33,455 nucleotides of DNA, taken from Candidatus Methylomirabilota bacterium. GTDB lineage: Bacteria; Methylomirabilota; Methylomirabilia; Rokubacteriales; CSP1-6. Location: assembly GCA_035764725.1 (NCBI GenBank), contig DASTYT010000077.1, positions 1 to 33,455 on the forward strand, in the 5' to 3' direction. Positions 1 through 8,417 of this stretch are shown here, one piece after another. A program made the position numbers and the translations under genes. The notes beneath the pieces were generated by a model. It ran no database searches and had not been told where the DNA came from. It was given only the letters and a program-made list of their open reading frames with translations. How positions within the stretch are numbered: position 1 is the stretch's first letter; each line of letters begins with the position of its first letter.

Positions 1-489
1 TCCCAGCTGTGGCGGGACACCGTGAACCGTGTGGCCAAGGACTATCCCCAGGTGGAAGTGGAGCACGTGCTCGTCGACAACTGCGCGATGGCCCTGATCC
101 ACAAGCCGACCCACTTCGACACGCTGGTCACCGAGAACACCTTCGGCGACATCCTCTCCGACGAGGCGGCCATCCTCGCCGGCTCGATGGGCATGCTGCC
201 TTCGGCGAGCCTGGGCGGCAAGGTGGGACTCTACGAGCCCGTTCACGGGACCGCGCCCGATATCGCGGGGAAGGGGATCGCCAATCCGATCGCCGCGATC
301 CTATCCGCGGCCATGCTGCTCCGCTACTCGCTGAACCGCGGGAGCGACGCCGACCGCGTCGAGGCGGCGGTGCTGCGCGTGCTCGAGCAGGGCCATCGCA
401 CCGCCGACATCCGCGGGATGGCCGACAAGGCGGTGGGCACCCAGCAGATGGGCGACCTCATCTGCCGGCAGATCGAGCGGAGCTACTAG
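1..489 (+). CDS. leuB: 3-isopropylmalate dehydrogenase, C-terminal part (5' truncated by window edge)
   Basis: This enzyme oxidatively decarboxylates 3-isopropylmalate in cytoplasmic leucine biosynthesis with NAD+. The reading frame is open from base 1, so the gene begins outside the window and about 162 codons are visible. The visible part has the family signatures: [13 protein letters not shown] with the catalytic/metal-binding Asp, the [10 protein letters not shown] metal-binding segment, and the [21 protein letters not shown] nucleotide-binding stretch. The C-terminus is complete. The TAG stop is followed directly by the ATG of asd, suggesting one transcript. Isocitrate or tartrate dehydrogenases are related, but these motifs and the asd-truA neighbours favour leuB. 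Confidence 0.93.
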   Translation, partial: SQLWRDTVNRVAKDYPQVEVEHVLVDNCAMALIHKPTHFDTLVTENTFGDILSDEAAILAGSMGMLPSASLGGKVGLYEPVHGTAPDIAGKGIANPIAAILSAAMLLRYSLNRGSDADRVEAAVLRVLEQGHRTADIRGMADKAVGTQQMGDLICRQIERSY

Positions 490-1494
490 ATGGCCGCCGG
501 CATCACCGTCGCGGTGGTGGGGGTGACGGGAGCGGTGGGCCAGACCACGCTGCGCGTCCTCGAGGAGCGGAAGTTCCCCGTGCGCGACCTGCGCGTGTTC
601 GCCTCGGAGCGCTCGGTGGGCAAGACGGTGACCTTCGCGGGCGAGAGCCTCCGCGTGGAAAAGGCGGGACCCGAGTGCTTCAAGGGCGTGCAGATCGCCC
701 TCTTCTCCGCGGGATCCGCCCAGTCGAAGGAGCTCGCGCCGCTCGCGGTGAAGGCGGGGGCGATGGTGGTGGACAAGTCCAGCGCCTTTCGCATGGACCC
801 CGCGGTGCCGCTGGTCGTGCCCGAGATCAACGCGCACGCGGTGGCGGGGCACAAGGGCATCGTCGCCTGCCCGAACTGCACGAGCATCGTCACCGTGATG
901 CCGCTCAAGCCTCTCCACGACGCGGGCCGGCTCCGGCGCGTGGTGGCGACGTCGTTCCAGGCGGTGTCGGGCGCGGGCGTGAACGGGGTGGAGGAGCTGC
1001 GCGCACAGACGCTCGCGTGGGCGCGCGGCGAGGCGCTCACGCCGAAGTACTTCGCGCATCAGATCGCCTTCAACGTGATCCCGCACATCGACAAGTTCGT
1101 CGACAACGGCTACACCGGCGAGGAGATGAAGCTGGTGGACGAGGTGCGGAAGATCCTGGAGGCGCCCGACCTTCTCGTGTCGCCGACGACGGTGCGCGTG
1201 CCCGTCTTCACCGCCCACTCGATCGCCGTCAACGCGGAGACCGAGCGCCCGGTGGGGGTGGCCCGCGCCCGCGAGGTGTTCGCGGCCTTCCCGGGCCTGC
1301 GTCTCTGGGACGAGCCGGCGGAGAGCCGGTATCCAATGCCGGTGATGGTGGAGGGCCAGGACGATTGCTTCGTGGGGCGCATCCGGCAGGATCTGGCGGC
1401 GCCCAACGGCCTCAACTTCTGGGTGGTGGGCGATCAGCTCCGCAAAGGCGCCGCGCTCAACGGCGTCCAGATCGCCGAGCTCCTGATCCGCTGA
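490..1494 (+). CDS. asd: Aspartate-semialdehyde dehydrogenase
   Basis: It reduces beta-aspartyl phosphate to aspartate semialdehyde with NADPH, the branch point to lysine, threonine, methionine and diaminopimelate. The 334 residues match the usual family length. An N-terminal Rossmann loop GVTGAVGQ lies at residues 11-18. The nucleophile is Cys130 in CPNCTSI and the likely acid/base residue is His243 in TAHSIAV. The ATG directly abuts the leuB stop, with no separate ribosome site visible, so translation is probably coupled. leuB-asd-truA is a common gene order. A family swap with N-acetyl-glutamyl-phosphate reductase is unlikely given the sequence around Cys130. Confidence 0.96.
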   Translation: MAAGITVAVVGVTGAVGQTTLRVLEERKFPVRDLRVFASERSVGKTVTFAGESLRVEKAGPECFKGVQIALFSAGSAQSKELAPLAVKAGAMVVDKSSAFRMDPAVPLVVPEINAHAVAGHKGIVACPNCTSIVTVMPLKPLHDAGRLRRVVATSFQAVSGAGVNGVEELRAQTLAWARGEALTPKYFAHQIAFNVIPHIDKFVDNGYTGEEMKLVDEVRKILEAPDLLVSPTTVRVPVFTAHSIAVNAETERPVGVARAREVFAAFPGLRLWDEPAESRYPMPVMVEGQDDCFVGRIRQDLAAPNGLNFWVVGDQLRKGAALNGVQIAELLIR

Positions 1495-1500
1495 GCGGGG

Positions 1501-1507
1501 AGGAGGA
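1501..1507 (+). promoter_or_regulatory. Strong Shine-Dalgarno sequence that fixes an ACG start for truA
   Basis: AGGAGGA lies 7 bases after the asd stop. It is followed by a 7-base spacer from AGGAGG to an in-frame ACG at 1514. No ATG, GTG or TTG exists in the truA frame between the in-frame TGA at 1484-1486 and a GTG at 1592. That GTG lies well inside the conserved N-terminus. Confidence 0.7.
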
Positions 1508-1513
1508 GCCCGC

Positions 1514-2281
1514 ACGCCGACGCTCCGCCTCACCCTCGCCTACGACGGCACCGACTTCCAGGGCTGGCAGCGCCAACCCGGCCGCCCCACCGTGCAGGGC
1601 CTGGTGATGGACGCGTGCGCCCGCGTGCTGGGCGCCCCCGTGAAGGTCACGGGCGCAAGCCGCACCGACGCCGGCGTGCACGCGCTGCGGCAGGTCGCGA
1701 GCCTCGTCACCGACGGCGCCCTCCCGCCGGAGCGGCTCCAGCGCGCGCTCAACGCGCTCCTGCCCGACGCCGTGCGGGTTACCGACGCCCGCCCCGCGCC
1801 CGCCGGCTTCGACGCCCGCCGCTCCGCCTCGGGCAAGCGCTATTTCTATCTGATCGACCGCGCGGCCGCCGCCGATCCCTTCCTGCGCCAGTACGCGTGG
1901 CATCAGCCGCGCCCGCTCGACGCGGCGGCGATGGCGGCGGCCCTGGGTCGCCTCCGCGGCAAGCACGACTTCTCCGCCTTCTGCGCGGCGCCGGGGCGGG
2001 GCCGGACGCCGGTCTGCACGGTGCGCGCGGCGCGCCTGGTGAGCCGCCGCACGCGGCTGGGCCTGCTCGTCTCCGCCGACAGCTTTCTCCATCACATGGT
2101 GCGAAACGTGGTCGGGAGCCTGGTCGAGGTGGGGCGAGGCGCGCGCGAGCCCGGGTGGATGTCCGCATTACTCGAGGGCCGCGACCGCCGGCTCGCCGGG
2201 CCCACCGCGCCGCCCCAGGGGCTCTGCCTCGTCCGCGTCCTCTACGGGGGGTTTCTTGCGTCCCATGCGCCGGGGCCGTAG
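1514..2281 (+). CDS. truA: tRNA pseudouridine(38-40) synthase TruA, probable ACG start
   Basis: TruA isomerises U38-U40 in the anticodon arm of many tRNAs. The conserved N-terminal strand LTLAYDGTDFQGWQRQPGR is encoded upstream of the first canonical start codon (GTG 1592), so that start would delete an essential part of the fold. Reading from ACG at 1514, which sits behind AGGAGG, gives 255 residues beginning (M)PTLRLTLAYDG, the usual length and N-terminus. The catalytic Asp is Asp52 in GASRTDAGVHA, and the C-terminal FLHHMVRN segment is present. ACG 1520 is a second possible start. Either the ACG start is real or a base error changed an ATG. The gene follows asd by 19 bases and is probably cotranscribed. 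Confidence 0.9.
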   Translation, partial: TPTLRLTLAYDGTDFQGWQRQPGRPTVQGLVMDACARVLGAPVKVTGASRTDAGVHALRQVASLVTDGALPPERLQRALNALLPDAVRVTDARPAPAGFDARRSASGKRYFYLIDRAAAADPFLRQYAWHQPRPLDAAAMAAALGRLRGKHDFSAFCAAPGRGRTPVCTVRAARLVSRRTRLGLLVSADSFLHHMVRNVVGSLVEVGRGAREPGWMSALLEGRDRRLAGPTAPPQGLCLVRVLYGGFLASHAPGP

Positions 2282-2324
2282 GCTGGACGCCGACATGACG
2301 CGCGAGCCGGCGACCGACGCATGA
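2256..2324 (+). promoter_or_regulatory. Candidate promoter and 9-codon leader ORF before fdhD
   Basis: TTGCGT (2256-2261) and TAGGCT (2279-2284) are separated by 17 bases, overlapping the end of truA. Initiation would be near 2291. A 9-codon ORF (ATG 2295, MTREPATDA) follows and its TGA (2322-2324) overlaps the fdhD ATG as ATGA. No clear Shine-Dalgarno sequence precedes fdhD, so coupling through this mini-ORF is possible. The hexamers are weak matches. Confidence 0.3.
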
Positions 2325-3079
2325 GGACTTTCTTCGTGCTCCGCCGAGGCCGCCTCGAGGAGGTGCACGCCGAGGTCGTGCGCGAGCAGCCGCTCACCGT
2401 CTACGTGAACGGCGAGCGCTTCCTGACCCTCCTCTGCACGCCCCTGAAGCTGGACGCGCTGGTGCTCGGCTATCTCTGGATGGAGAAGGTGATCGGCGGC
2501 GTCGAGGACGTGACCGCGCTCACCGTGTCCGAGGTGGATGGGCGCGCGGACGTCACGCTCACGCGGCCGGTGACGCTGCCCACCGAGCGCATCCTCACCT
2601 CAGGGTGCGGCGGCGGCATCACGTTCCGGATCGATCCCCGGCTCTTCACGCGGCTGGATTCTCCGCTGCGCGTGCGCCCCGCAGATCTGGCCGCCCGCAT
2701 GAAAGACCTCTACGGCGAGGCCGTGCAGTATCAGGCCTCCCGCGGCATTCACGGCGCCGCTCTCGCCGATCCCGGCCGCCTGCTCGTGGTCGCGGAGGAC
2801 GTCGGTCGTCACAACGCGGTCGACAAGCTCAAGGGCGAGGCCCTCCTGCGCAACCTCGCCACCACGGACCGCCTGCTCCTCTCCACCGGGCGCATCTCCT
2901 CCGAGATGCTGCTGAAGGCCGCGCGCATGGGGGTGCCGCTCGTCGCCTCACGCACTTCGCCCACCGAGATGGCGGTGGCGCTGGCCGAGCAGCTCGGCAT
3001 CACCGTGGTCGGCTACGTGCGCCCCGACAGCCTCAACCTCTATACGGGCGAGGCGGTCGCGGTGGACGAGGCCGGCTGA
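2321..3079 (+). CDS. fdhD: FdhD family sulfurtransferase for formate dehydrogenase maturation
   Basis: FdhD passes sulfur from a cysteine desulfurase to the bis-MGD molybdenum cofactor of formate dehydrogenases. The 252-residue protein shows the family blocks: EQPLTVYVNGE near residues 22-32, TSGCGGG with Cys96, EDVGRHNAVDKL, STGRISSEM and SRTSPTEMAV. Only one cysteine is present in the active loop (SGCGGG) instead of the Cys-x-x-Cys of the Escherichia coli protein; the retained Cys matches the one known to be essential. No formate dehydrogenase gene is in the window, so its client is elsewhere. The next gene starts 7 bases after the stop. The molybdenum theme returns in moeA at 18150. Confidence 0.93.
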   Translation: MRTFFVLRRGRLEEVHAEVVREQPLTVYVNGERFLTLLCTPLKLDALVLGYLWMEKVIGGVEDVTALTVSEVDGRADVTLTRPVTLPTERILTSGCGGGITFRIDPRLFTRLDSPLRVRPADLAARMKDLYGEAVQYQASRGIHGAALADPGRLLVVAEDVGRHNAVDKLKGEALLRNLATTDRLLLSTGRISSEMLLKAARMGVPLVASRTSPTEMAVALAEQLGITVVGYVRPDSLNLYTGEAVAVDEAG

Positions 3080-3086
3080 GGCCCGG

Positions 3087-3920
3087 GTGGGATCTGCCGT
3101 GCGCGCGATCGCCGCCAACGCCGTGCTCTACGACGTGGCGCTCACCGCCTATATCGTGGCGATGGCCGCCGCCCTCGGCCACCTCGTGCGCCGCCGCGAG
3201 AGCCTCTGGCGCTTCGCGATGATCGCCACCCAGGTCGGCTGGATCCTCCACACCCTCGCGATCACGGTGCGAGGCGTCGAGCTGGGTCGCCTGCCCATCC
3301 TCACGCCCTCGGAGCTCGTGTCGGTCGTGATCTGGGCCGCCGTGCTGCTCGAGATCTGGGCCGAGCGTCAGTACGGCATGCGCGCGCTGGGCGCCTTCGT
3401 CCTCCCGGTCGTCGTCGGCCTGGGGCTAGGGCTGCCCACCGGGCTCCGCACGCTCGCGCTCGAGCCGGCGATCCGGAGCGCGTGGATCTGGGTGCATGTG
3501 GCGCTCGCCCTCCTGGGCCTGGCCGCGCTCGTGCTGAACTTCGCCGCCGCCCTGATGTATCTCCTCCAGGAGCGTCAGCTCAAGGCGCGGCGCCCGAGCG
3601 CCGTCTACTACCGGCTGCCGCCGCTGGAGACGCTCGACCGGCTGAGCCATCGCACGCTCACCCTCGGCTTTCCCTTCCTCACCGCCGGACTCCTGCTCGG
3701 GCTCCTGTGGGCCGGCGTCGCCTGGGGCTCCGTGCTGACATGGGATCCCATCGCGCTGTTCTCGCTGGTCATGTGGGTGGTCTACGCGGCCACCCTCGCC
3801 GGCCGCACCGTCGGGCACTGGCACGGGCGGCGCGCAGCGTATTTCGCCATCGTGGGCTTCTGCGCGCTGCTCCTGACACTGGGCGCGGGCCTTCTCCTCC
3901 AGGGGCGGCACGGCGCATGA
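3087..3920 (+). CDS. HemX/CcsA-type membrane protein (cytochrome c assembly family)
   Basis: This 277-residue polytopic membrane protein has about eight hydrophobic segments and belongs to the CcsA/ResC/HemX family. Members either handle heme for cytochrome c maturation or, as HemX next to hemA, affect GluTR levels. It carries a WGSVLTWDP motif (residues 213-221), a shortened form of the family's tryptophan-rich heme-handling signature, and possible heme ligands His55 (GWILHTL) and His137 (WVHVAL). The GTG at 3087 is 7 bases past fdhD; GTG 3099 is an alternative. Its TGA overlaps the hemA ATG (ATGA), which supports a HemX-like role in the heme operon. No CcsB/ResB partner is present here, so a direct cytochrome assembly role is uncertain. 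Confidence 0.85.
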   Translation: MGSAVRAIAANAVLYDVALTAYIVAMAAALGHLVRRRESLWRFAMIATQVGWILHTLAITVRGVELGRLPILTPSELVSVVIWAAVLLEIWAERQYGMRALGAFVLPVVVGLGLGLPTGLRTLALEPAIRSAWIWVHVALALLGLAALVLNFAAALMYLLQERQLKARRPSAVYYRLPPLETLDRLSHRTLTLGFPFLTAGLLLGLLWAGVAWGSVLTWDPIALFSLVMWVVYAATLAGRTVGHWHGRRAAYFAIVGFCALLLTLGAGLLLQGRHGA

Positions 3921-5206
3921 CCGCCACGCTCTTCGTCGCGGGCATGAGCCATCGCACCGCCCCCGTCGAGGTGCGTGAGGTCCTGGCGCTGGAGGAGGAC
4001 AAGCTCCGCGAGGTGCTGGCCGTGCTGGGCGCGGATGGACCGGCCGCCGAGCTGATGATCCTCTCCACCTGCAACCGGGTGGAGGTGTACGGAGTCGCGG
4101 ACGTCCCGGGCGAGGCGCGGGCGGCGGCCTTCCGCGCGCTGGGCGCCCACCGCGGCGTGACGCTCGCCGCCGTCGAGCCGCTCCTCGTCACCGCCACCCA
4201 GGAAGAGGCGGTGCGCCACGCGTTCCGGGTGGCGGCAAGCCTCGATTCCCTGGTGGTGGGCGAGCCGCAGATCCTGGGCCAGGTGAAGGACGCCTTCGCG
4301 TTGGCCCAGGCGTGCCGAACCGTCGGACCGGTGCTGAGCGCGCTCATGAGCCAGGCCTTCAGCGTGGCCAAGCGGGTACGCACGGAGACCGAGGTCGGCC
4401 GCCTCGCCGTGTCCGTGTCGTCCACCGCGGTGGAGCTGGCGCGTAAGATCTTCGGCAGCCTCGAGGGTAAGGGTGTGCTCCTGCTCGGCGCCGGCGAGAT
4501 GGCGGAGCTGGCCGCGCGGCTCCTCATGGAGAGCGGCGCCATGCCGCTGTACGTGGCCAACCGCACCGCGGCGCGCGCGCGGGATCTCGCCCAGGCCCTC
4601 GCGGGCACGGCGGTGGCCATGTCGGATGTGCCGGCGATGATGGCGCGGGTGGACGTGGTGATCGCCGCCACCGCGGCCCCGGAGCCGGTGGTGCGCGTCG
4701 CCGACGCGCGCGCGGCCGCGCACGCGCGCGGCGCCCGCCCGCTGTTCCTCATCGATCTCGGCGTGCCCCGCAACGTGGAGGCCGCGGTCAACCACCTCGA
4801 CGGCGTGTTCTGCTACGACGTGGACGATCTCCAGCAGGTGGTGGAGGCGAATCTCCGCGAGCGCCAGCGCGAGGCCCAGCGGGCGGAGTCGCTGGTGGAG
4901 CGCGAGGTGGCCAAGTTCCTCGCCCGGCTCCGTGACGTCGAAGTCGTGCCCACCATCGTCTCGCTGCGCGAGCGCCTGGAAGCGATTCGTCGCGGCGAGC
5001 TCGACAAGGCCCTCGCCCGGCTTCCCGGCGCGAGCGAGGAGACGCGCCAGGTGCTCGAGGCCCTCTCCCAGTCCATCGTGAACAAGGTCCTGCACACGCC
5101 CATCGAGAAGCTCCGTGACTCCTCGCGGGCCGGTCACGGCCGCCGCTGGATCGAGGTGGTGTCGGAGGTGTTCGGGCTGCGGCCCGGCGACAGGCCGGAC
5201 CGATGA
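3917..5206 (+). CDS. hemA: Glutamyl-tRNA reductase
   Basis: HemA reduces glutamyl-tRNA to glutamate-1-semialdehyde with NADPH, the first step of the C5 tetrapyrrole pathway. The protein is 429 residues. The N-terminal catalytic domain contains GMSHRTAPVEVRE and the nucleophile Cys52 in ILSTCNRVEVY, followed by VVGEPQILGQV (113-123). The NADPH domain has GAGEMAE at 191-197 with NRTAARA downstream. The C-terminal dimerisation helices end in HTPIEKLRD. The ATG at 3917 overlaps the preceding stop (ATGA) and begins the conserved protein. The open frame runs further upstream but without homology. The stop overlaps the hemC start as ATGA. Confidence 0.97.
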   Translation: MTATLFVAGMSHRTAPVEVREVLALEEDKLREVLAVLGADGPAAELMILSTCNRVEVYGVADVPGEARAAAFRALGAHRGVTLAAVEPLLVTATQEEAVRHAFRVAASLDSLVVGEPQILGQVKDAFALAQACRTVGPVLSALMSQAFSVAKRVRTETEVGRLAVSVSSTAVELARKIFGSLEGKGVLLLGAGEMAELAARLLMESGAMPLYVANRTAARARDLAQALAGTAVAMSDVPAMMARVDVVIAATAAPEPVVRVADARAAAHARGARPLFLIDLGVPRNVEAAVNHLDGVFCYDVDDLQQVVEANLRERQREAQRAESLVEREVAKFLARLRDVEVVPTIVSLRERLEAIRRGELDKALARLPGASEETRQVLEALSQSIVNKVLHTPIEKLRDSSRAGHGRRWIEVVSEVFGLRPGDRPDR

Positions 5207-6132
5207 AGGTCCGGATCGGCACGCGCGGGAGCCGTCTCGCCCTCGTCCAGGCCGAGGCGGTGGCGGCTGGGCTGCGCGCGCGAGGCGCCAGGGTCGAGAT
5301 CGTCGCCATCCGCACCTCGGGCGATCAGCTCGCCACCGTGCCGCTCGCCGACTTTGGCGGCAAGGCGCTCTTCATCAAGGAGGTGGAGGACGCCCTCCTC
5401 GCCGGCCACGTGGATGTCGCCGTGCACAGCCTCAAGGACATGCCGGCCGCCTTGCCTCCCGGCCTCACCCTCGCCGCCTTTCCGCGCCGCGAGGACCCGG
5501 CGGATGTCCTGGTGACGCGCGACGGCCGCGGCCTCGACGACCTCCCCCCGGGCGCGCGCGTGGGCACCTCGAGCCTGCGACGGCGGGTGCTCCTCCAGCG
5601 TATGCGACCCGACCTCTTGGATGTCCCCATTCGCGGCAATGTGGACACGCGGCTTCGGAAGCTCGCGGACGGCCAGTACGACGCGCTGGTGCTTGCGCGG
5701 GCCGGTCTCGTCCGGCTCGGGATCGAGCCCCCGGCCATGGTCCGCCTGCCCGTCGACACGTTTCTGCCGGCGGCGGGGCAGGGAATCCTGGGCGTGGAGG
5801 CGCGCGCGGGCGAGGCGCCGCTGCTTGAACTTCTGGCCACCCTGGACCACACTGAGACCCGGATCCAGGCTGAGGCGGAGCGGGCGTTTCTCTACCGCCT
5901 GGGTGCCGGCTGCCACACCCCGGTGGCGGGATTCGCCCGGCTGGCCGGCCCCGCCCTCTCGGTGGCCGGGTTCGTCGCGAGCGGGGACGGCAACACGGTC
6001 CTCACTGCGGCGGTGAGCGGTGCCCCATCCGGGGCTCGGGCGCTGGGGGAGAAGCTCGCGGAGGAGCTGCTGGCGCGGGGCGCGGGCGCCCTGCTGATCG
6101 CGGACGGAACATCTCGGGAAGGAGAGCGCTGA
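5203..6132 (+). CDS. hemC: Porphobilinogen deaminase (hydroxymethylbilane synthase)
   Basis: HemC polymerises four porphobilinogens into hydroxymethylbilane. The 309 residues match the family length. Visible signatures are IGTRGSRLALVQAE at the N-terminus, Asp79 in HSLKDMP (catalytic), GTSSLRRR, IRGNVDTRL, and Cys237 in LGAGCHTPVAG, which carries the dipyrromethane cofactor by thioether linkage. All key residues are intact. The start overlaps the hemA stop by ATGA, and hemD begins directly after the hemC stop. Confidence 0.98.
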   Translation: MKVRIGTRGSRLALVQAEAVAAGLRARGARVEIVAIRTSGDQLATVPLADFGGKALFIKEVEDALLAGHVDVAVHSLKDMPAALPPGLTLAAFPRREDPADVLVTRDGRGLDDLPPGARVGTSSLRRRVLLQRMRPDLLDVPIRGNVDTRLRKLADGQYDALVLARAGLVRLGIEPPAMVRLPVDTFLPAAGQGILGVEARAGEAPLLELLATLDHTETRIQAEAERAFLYRLGAGCHTPVAGFARLAGPALSVAGFVASGDGNTVLTAAVSGAPSGARALGEKLAEELLARGAGALLIADGTSREGER

Positions 6133-6945
6133 GTGCGAGCGGAAGGCGTCGAGACCGCGCGGCCCCTGGCCGACAGGGTCGTGGTGGTCACGCGCGCGGC
6201 GGCTCAGGCGGGCGCGCTCCGCGACGCCCTCGAGGCCGACGGCGCCCGCGTCGTCGTCATGCCCACCATCGTGATCGAGCCGCCCGCCGACTGGGCGCCC
6301 CTGGATGCCGCGTTCGATCACGCGGCCGACTATCGCTGGGTGATCTTCACCAGTGTCAATGGCGTGGAGATGACGCGCGGCCGGCTCGCCGAGCGCGGCG
6401 GAGGGGCCGAGGTGCTGCGCGGGCGCCGCATCGCCGCCATCGGTCCCGCCACCGCCAAGGCCCTCGAGGCATGGGGTTACCCCGCCGAGCTGGTGCCCGA
6501 GGAGTACGTCGCCGAGGGGCTGGTGCGCCGGCTCGCCGAGGTCGTCGCCGCGGGTGACCGGGTCCTCTTGCCGCGGGCCGCGGAGACCCGCGACCTGCTC
6601 CTGCGCGAGCTCGCCGCGCTGGGCGCGCGCGTGGACGAGGTGGCGGCCTACCGCACGCGCCCGGCGGAGGGCACGGGCGCCGAGCTCCGGGCGCTGCTCG
6701 CGCGGGGCGCCGTCGACGTCGTAACGTTCACCAGCTCCTCCACCGTCCGGCACTTCGCGGCGCTGTTCGCCCCGGACGAGATGGCCGCGCTGATGCGCGA
6801 CGTCCGGGTCGCCTGCATCGGTCCGGTGACGCGCGACACCGCCGACCGCTTTGGACTCGCCACCGCGATCATGCCGACCGAGTACACGATCCCCGCGCTC
6901 GCCGCGGCCATCGCCCGCCATTACGAGCGCGAGAAGAGGAGCTGA
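6133..6945 (+). CDS. hemD: Uroporphyrinogen-III synthase
   Basis: HemD closes and inverts ring D of hydroxymethylbilane to give uroporphyrinogen III. The 270-residue protein shows the weakly conserved two-domain pattern: [22 protein letters not shown] at the start, [11 protein letters not shown] in domain one, [14 protein letters not shown] at the hinge, then [15 protein letters not shown] and [10 protein letters not shown]. It starts with GTG directly after the hemC TGA. The common fusion to a uroporphyrinogen methyltransferase (CobA/SUMT) domain is absent, so siroheme or cobalamin branch enzymes must be elsewhere. Position between hemC and hemB strongly supports the call. Confidence 0.92.
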   Translation: MRAEGVETARPLADRVVVVTRAAAQAGALRDALEADGARVVVMPTIVIEPPADWAPLDAAFDHAADYRWVIFTSVNGVEMTRGRLAERGGGAEVLRGRRIAAIGPATAKALEAWGYPAELVPEEYVAEGLVRRLAEVVAAGDRVLLPRAAETRDLLLRELAALGARVDEVAAYRTRPAEGTGAELRALLARGAVDVVTFTSSSTVRHFAALFAPDEMAALMRDVRVACIGPVTRDTADRFGLATAIMPTEYTIPALAAAIARHYEREKRS

Positions 6946-6947
6946 CG

Positions 6948-7931
6948 ATGCCGTATCCCGTCTACCGTCCCCGCCGCCTGCGTGAGTCGCCGCTGCTGCG
7001 CCGTATGGTGCGCGAGACCGTGCTGCGGACCGACGACCTCATCCTGCCCTTCTTCACGGTGCACGGGCGGGGCGTGCGCGAGCCCATCAGCTCCATGCCC
7101 GGGCAGTTCCGGCTCTCGATCGACGAGCTGTTGAAGGAGTGCAAGGACGCCGCGTCCATGGGCATCCCCGCGGTGCTGCTGTTCGGGCTCCCGCGCGACA
7201 AGGATCCCCGTGGGAGCGAAGCCTACGCCGAGGATGGGATCATCCAGCAGGCGGTGCGCGCGGTGAAGGACAGCATCCCCGACCTGCTCGTGATCACCGA
7301 CGTGTGCCTCTGCGAGTACACCAGCCACGGCCATTGCGGGGTGGTGGAGGAGGACCAGGTCAAGAACGATCCCACGCTCGACCTCATCGCCCGCACCGCG
7401 CTCTCCCACGCGGAGGCGGGCGCGGACATGGTGGCGCCGTCGGACATGATGGATGGCCGCGTCGGCGCGATTCGCGAGGCCCTGGACGAGTCGGGTTATC
7501 AGGAGACGCCGATCATGGCGTACTCGGCGAAGTACGCCTCCGCGTTCTACGGGCCCTTCCGCGAGGCGGCCGACTCGGCGCCGCAGTTCGGCGACCGGCG
7601 CTCCTACCAGATGGATCCCGCGAACGCCCAGGAGGCCCTGCGCGAGGTGGCGCTCGACGTCGACGAGGGCGCGGACATCGTGATGGTCAAGCCTGCCCTG
7701 CCGTACCTGGACGTGGTCGCGCGGGTGAAGCAGGAATTCGGCGTCCCGGTCGCCGCGTACTCGGTGTCGGGGGAGTACGCGATGATCCGCGCCGCCGGAC
7801 AGCTCGGCTGGCTCGACGAGGAGCGCGCGATGATGGAGGCGCTCACCGGGATTCGCCGCGCCGGGGCCGACCTCATCATCACCTACTTCGCCAAGGAGGC
7901 GGCGCGGCTCATCGAGCAGGGCCGGGCGTGA
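6948..7931 (+). CDS. hemB: Delta-aminolevulinic acid dehydratase (porphobilinogen synthase)
   Basis: HemB condenses two 5-aminolevulinates to porphobilinogen. The 327-residue protein has the two Schiff-base lysines Lys195 ([14 protein letters not shown]) and Lys248 (VMVKPA). It keeps the catalytic zinc triad Cys120, Cys122 and Cys130 in [14 protein letters not shown], so this is the zinc-dependent type rather than the magnesium-only form with Asp replacements. A Shine-Dalgarno-like AAGAGGA lies within the last codons of hemD, 2 bases separate the genes, and the stop overlaps the next gene as GTGA. Confidence 0.98.
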   Translation: MPYPVYRPRRLRESPLLRRMVRETVLRTDDLILPFFTVHGRGVREPISSMPGQFRLSIDELLKECKDAASMGIPAVLLFGLPRDKDPRGSEAYAEDGIIQQAVRAVKDSIPDLLVITDVCLCEYTSHGHCGVVEEDQVKNDPTLDLIARTALSHAEAGADMVAPSDMMDGRVGAIREALDESGYQETPIMAYSAKYASAFYGPFREAADSAPQFGDRRSYQMDPANAQEALREVALDVDEGADIVMVKPALPYLDVVARVKQEFGVPVAAYSVSGEYAMIRAAGQLGWLDEERAMMEALTGIRRAGADLIITYFAKEAARLIEQGRA

Positions 7932-8374
7932 GGATTTCCGCCAAGGGCGAGTACGCGATCAAGGCCATGCTGGATCTCGCGCTCGCGGACGGCGCCGGGC
8001 TCCGGCCGATCCAGGACATCGCGGCGCGCCAGGACATCCCGCAGCGCTACCTCGAGCAGGTGCTGCTGGGGCTGACCCGCGCCGGGCTGCTCGTGTCCAA
8101 GCGGGGCTCGGCGGGCGGATACCGGCTCGCGCGTGCCGCCGATCAGGTGACGGTCGGCGACGTGCTCCGTGCGGTGGAGGGCCCGGTGAACGGGCTCGAG
8201 CCGGTGCGCCGCGGGCGTGGACGGATCGCGCGGGACCCGGTGGCCGATCTGTCCGAGCTCTGGCGCGAGATCGACGAGGCGGTATCCGGCGTGGTGGACC
8301 GCATCACGTTCGAGGACCTGAGGAAGCGGGCGGAAGAGCGGCGCAGCGTCGCGCGGGCCATGTATCACATCTAG
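7928..8374 (+). CDS. Rrf2 family transcriptional regulator without cysteines (CymR-like candidate)
   Basis: This 148-residue protein is an Rrf2-type winged-helix regulator. It begins [19 protein letters not shown], has the recognition region around [32 protein letters not shown], and a dimerisation helix toward the C-terminus. There is no cysteine in the protein, so it cannot bind an iron-sulfur cluster through Cys as IscR, NsrR or RirA do. That is the situation in CymR, the Rrf2 regulator of cysteine metabolism, which senses through cysteine synthase. The next gene is a cysteine synthase, preceded by a perfect palindrome. The GTG start overlaps the hemB stop (GTGA), so it is translated with the heme operon. 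A role in heme or iron control cannot be excluded. Confidence 0.85.
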   Translation: MRISAKGEYAIKAMLDLALADGAGLRPIQDIAARQDIPQRYLEQVLLGLTRAGLLVSKRGSAGGYRLARAADQVTVGDVLRAVEGPVNGLEPVRRGRGRIARDPVADLSELWREIDEAVSGVVDRITFEDLRKRAEERRSVARAMYHI

Positions 8375-8380
8375 TTTTTT

Positions 8381-8410
8381 TTGCCACGGAAACGACGTTT
8401 CCGATAGGGA
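8381..8410 (+). promoter_or_regulatory. Candidate cysteine synthase promoter with a palindromic operator in its spacer
   Basis: TTGCCA (8381-8386) and TAGGGA (8405-8410) are 18 bases apart. The spacer is almost wholly filled by the perfect inverted repeat CGGAAACG-A-CGTTTCCG (8387-8403). A run of eight T precedes it (8375-8382). Initiation about 7 bases after the -10 would fall at the ATG (8418), predicting a leaderless or near-leaderless transcript. A repressor bound here would block polymerase; the adjacent Rrf2 protein is the natural candidate. Polarity is wrong for an intrinsic terminator on either strand. Confidence 0.6.
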
Positions 8411-8417
8411 TACGACG

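Noticed and set aside
9..1607. A 532-codon + strand frame over leuB, asd and truA
   Set aside because: It is an alternative-frame shadow of three recognisable genes, with Arg/Gly-rich composition and no homology.
3482..3916. Upstream extension of the hemA reading frame
   Set aside because: Translation is Arg/Pro-rich and overlaps the HemX-like gene; GluTR homology begins at ATG 3917.
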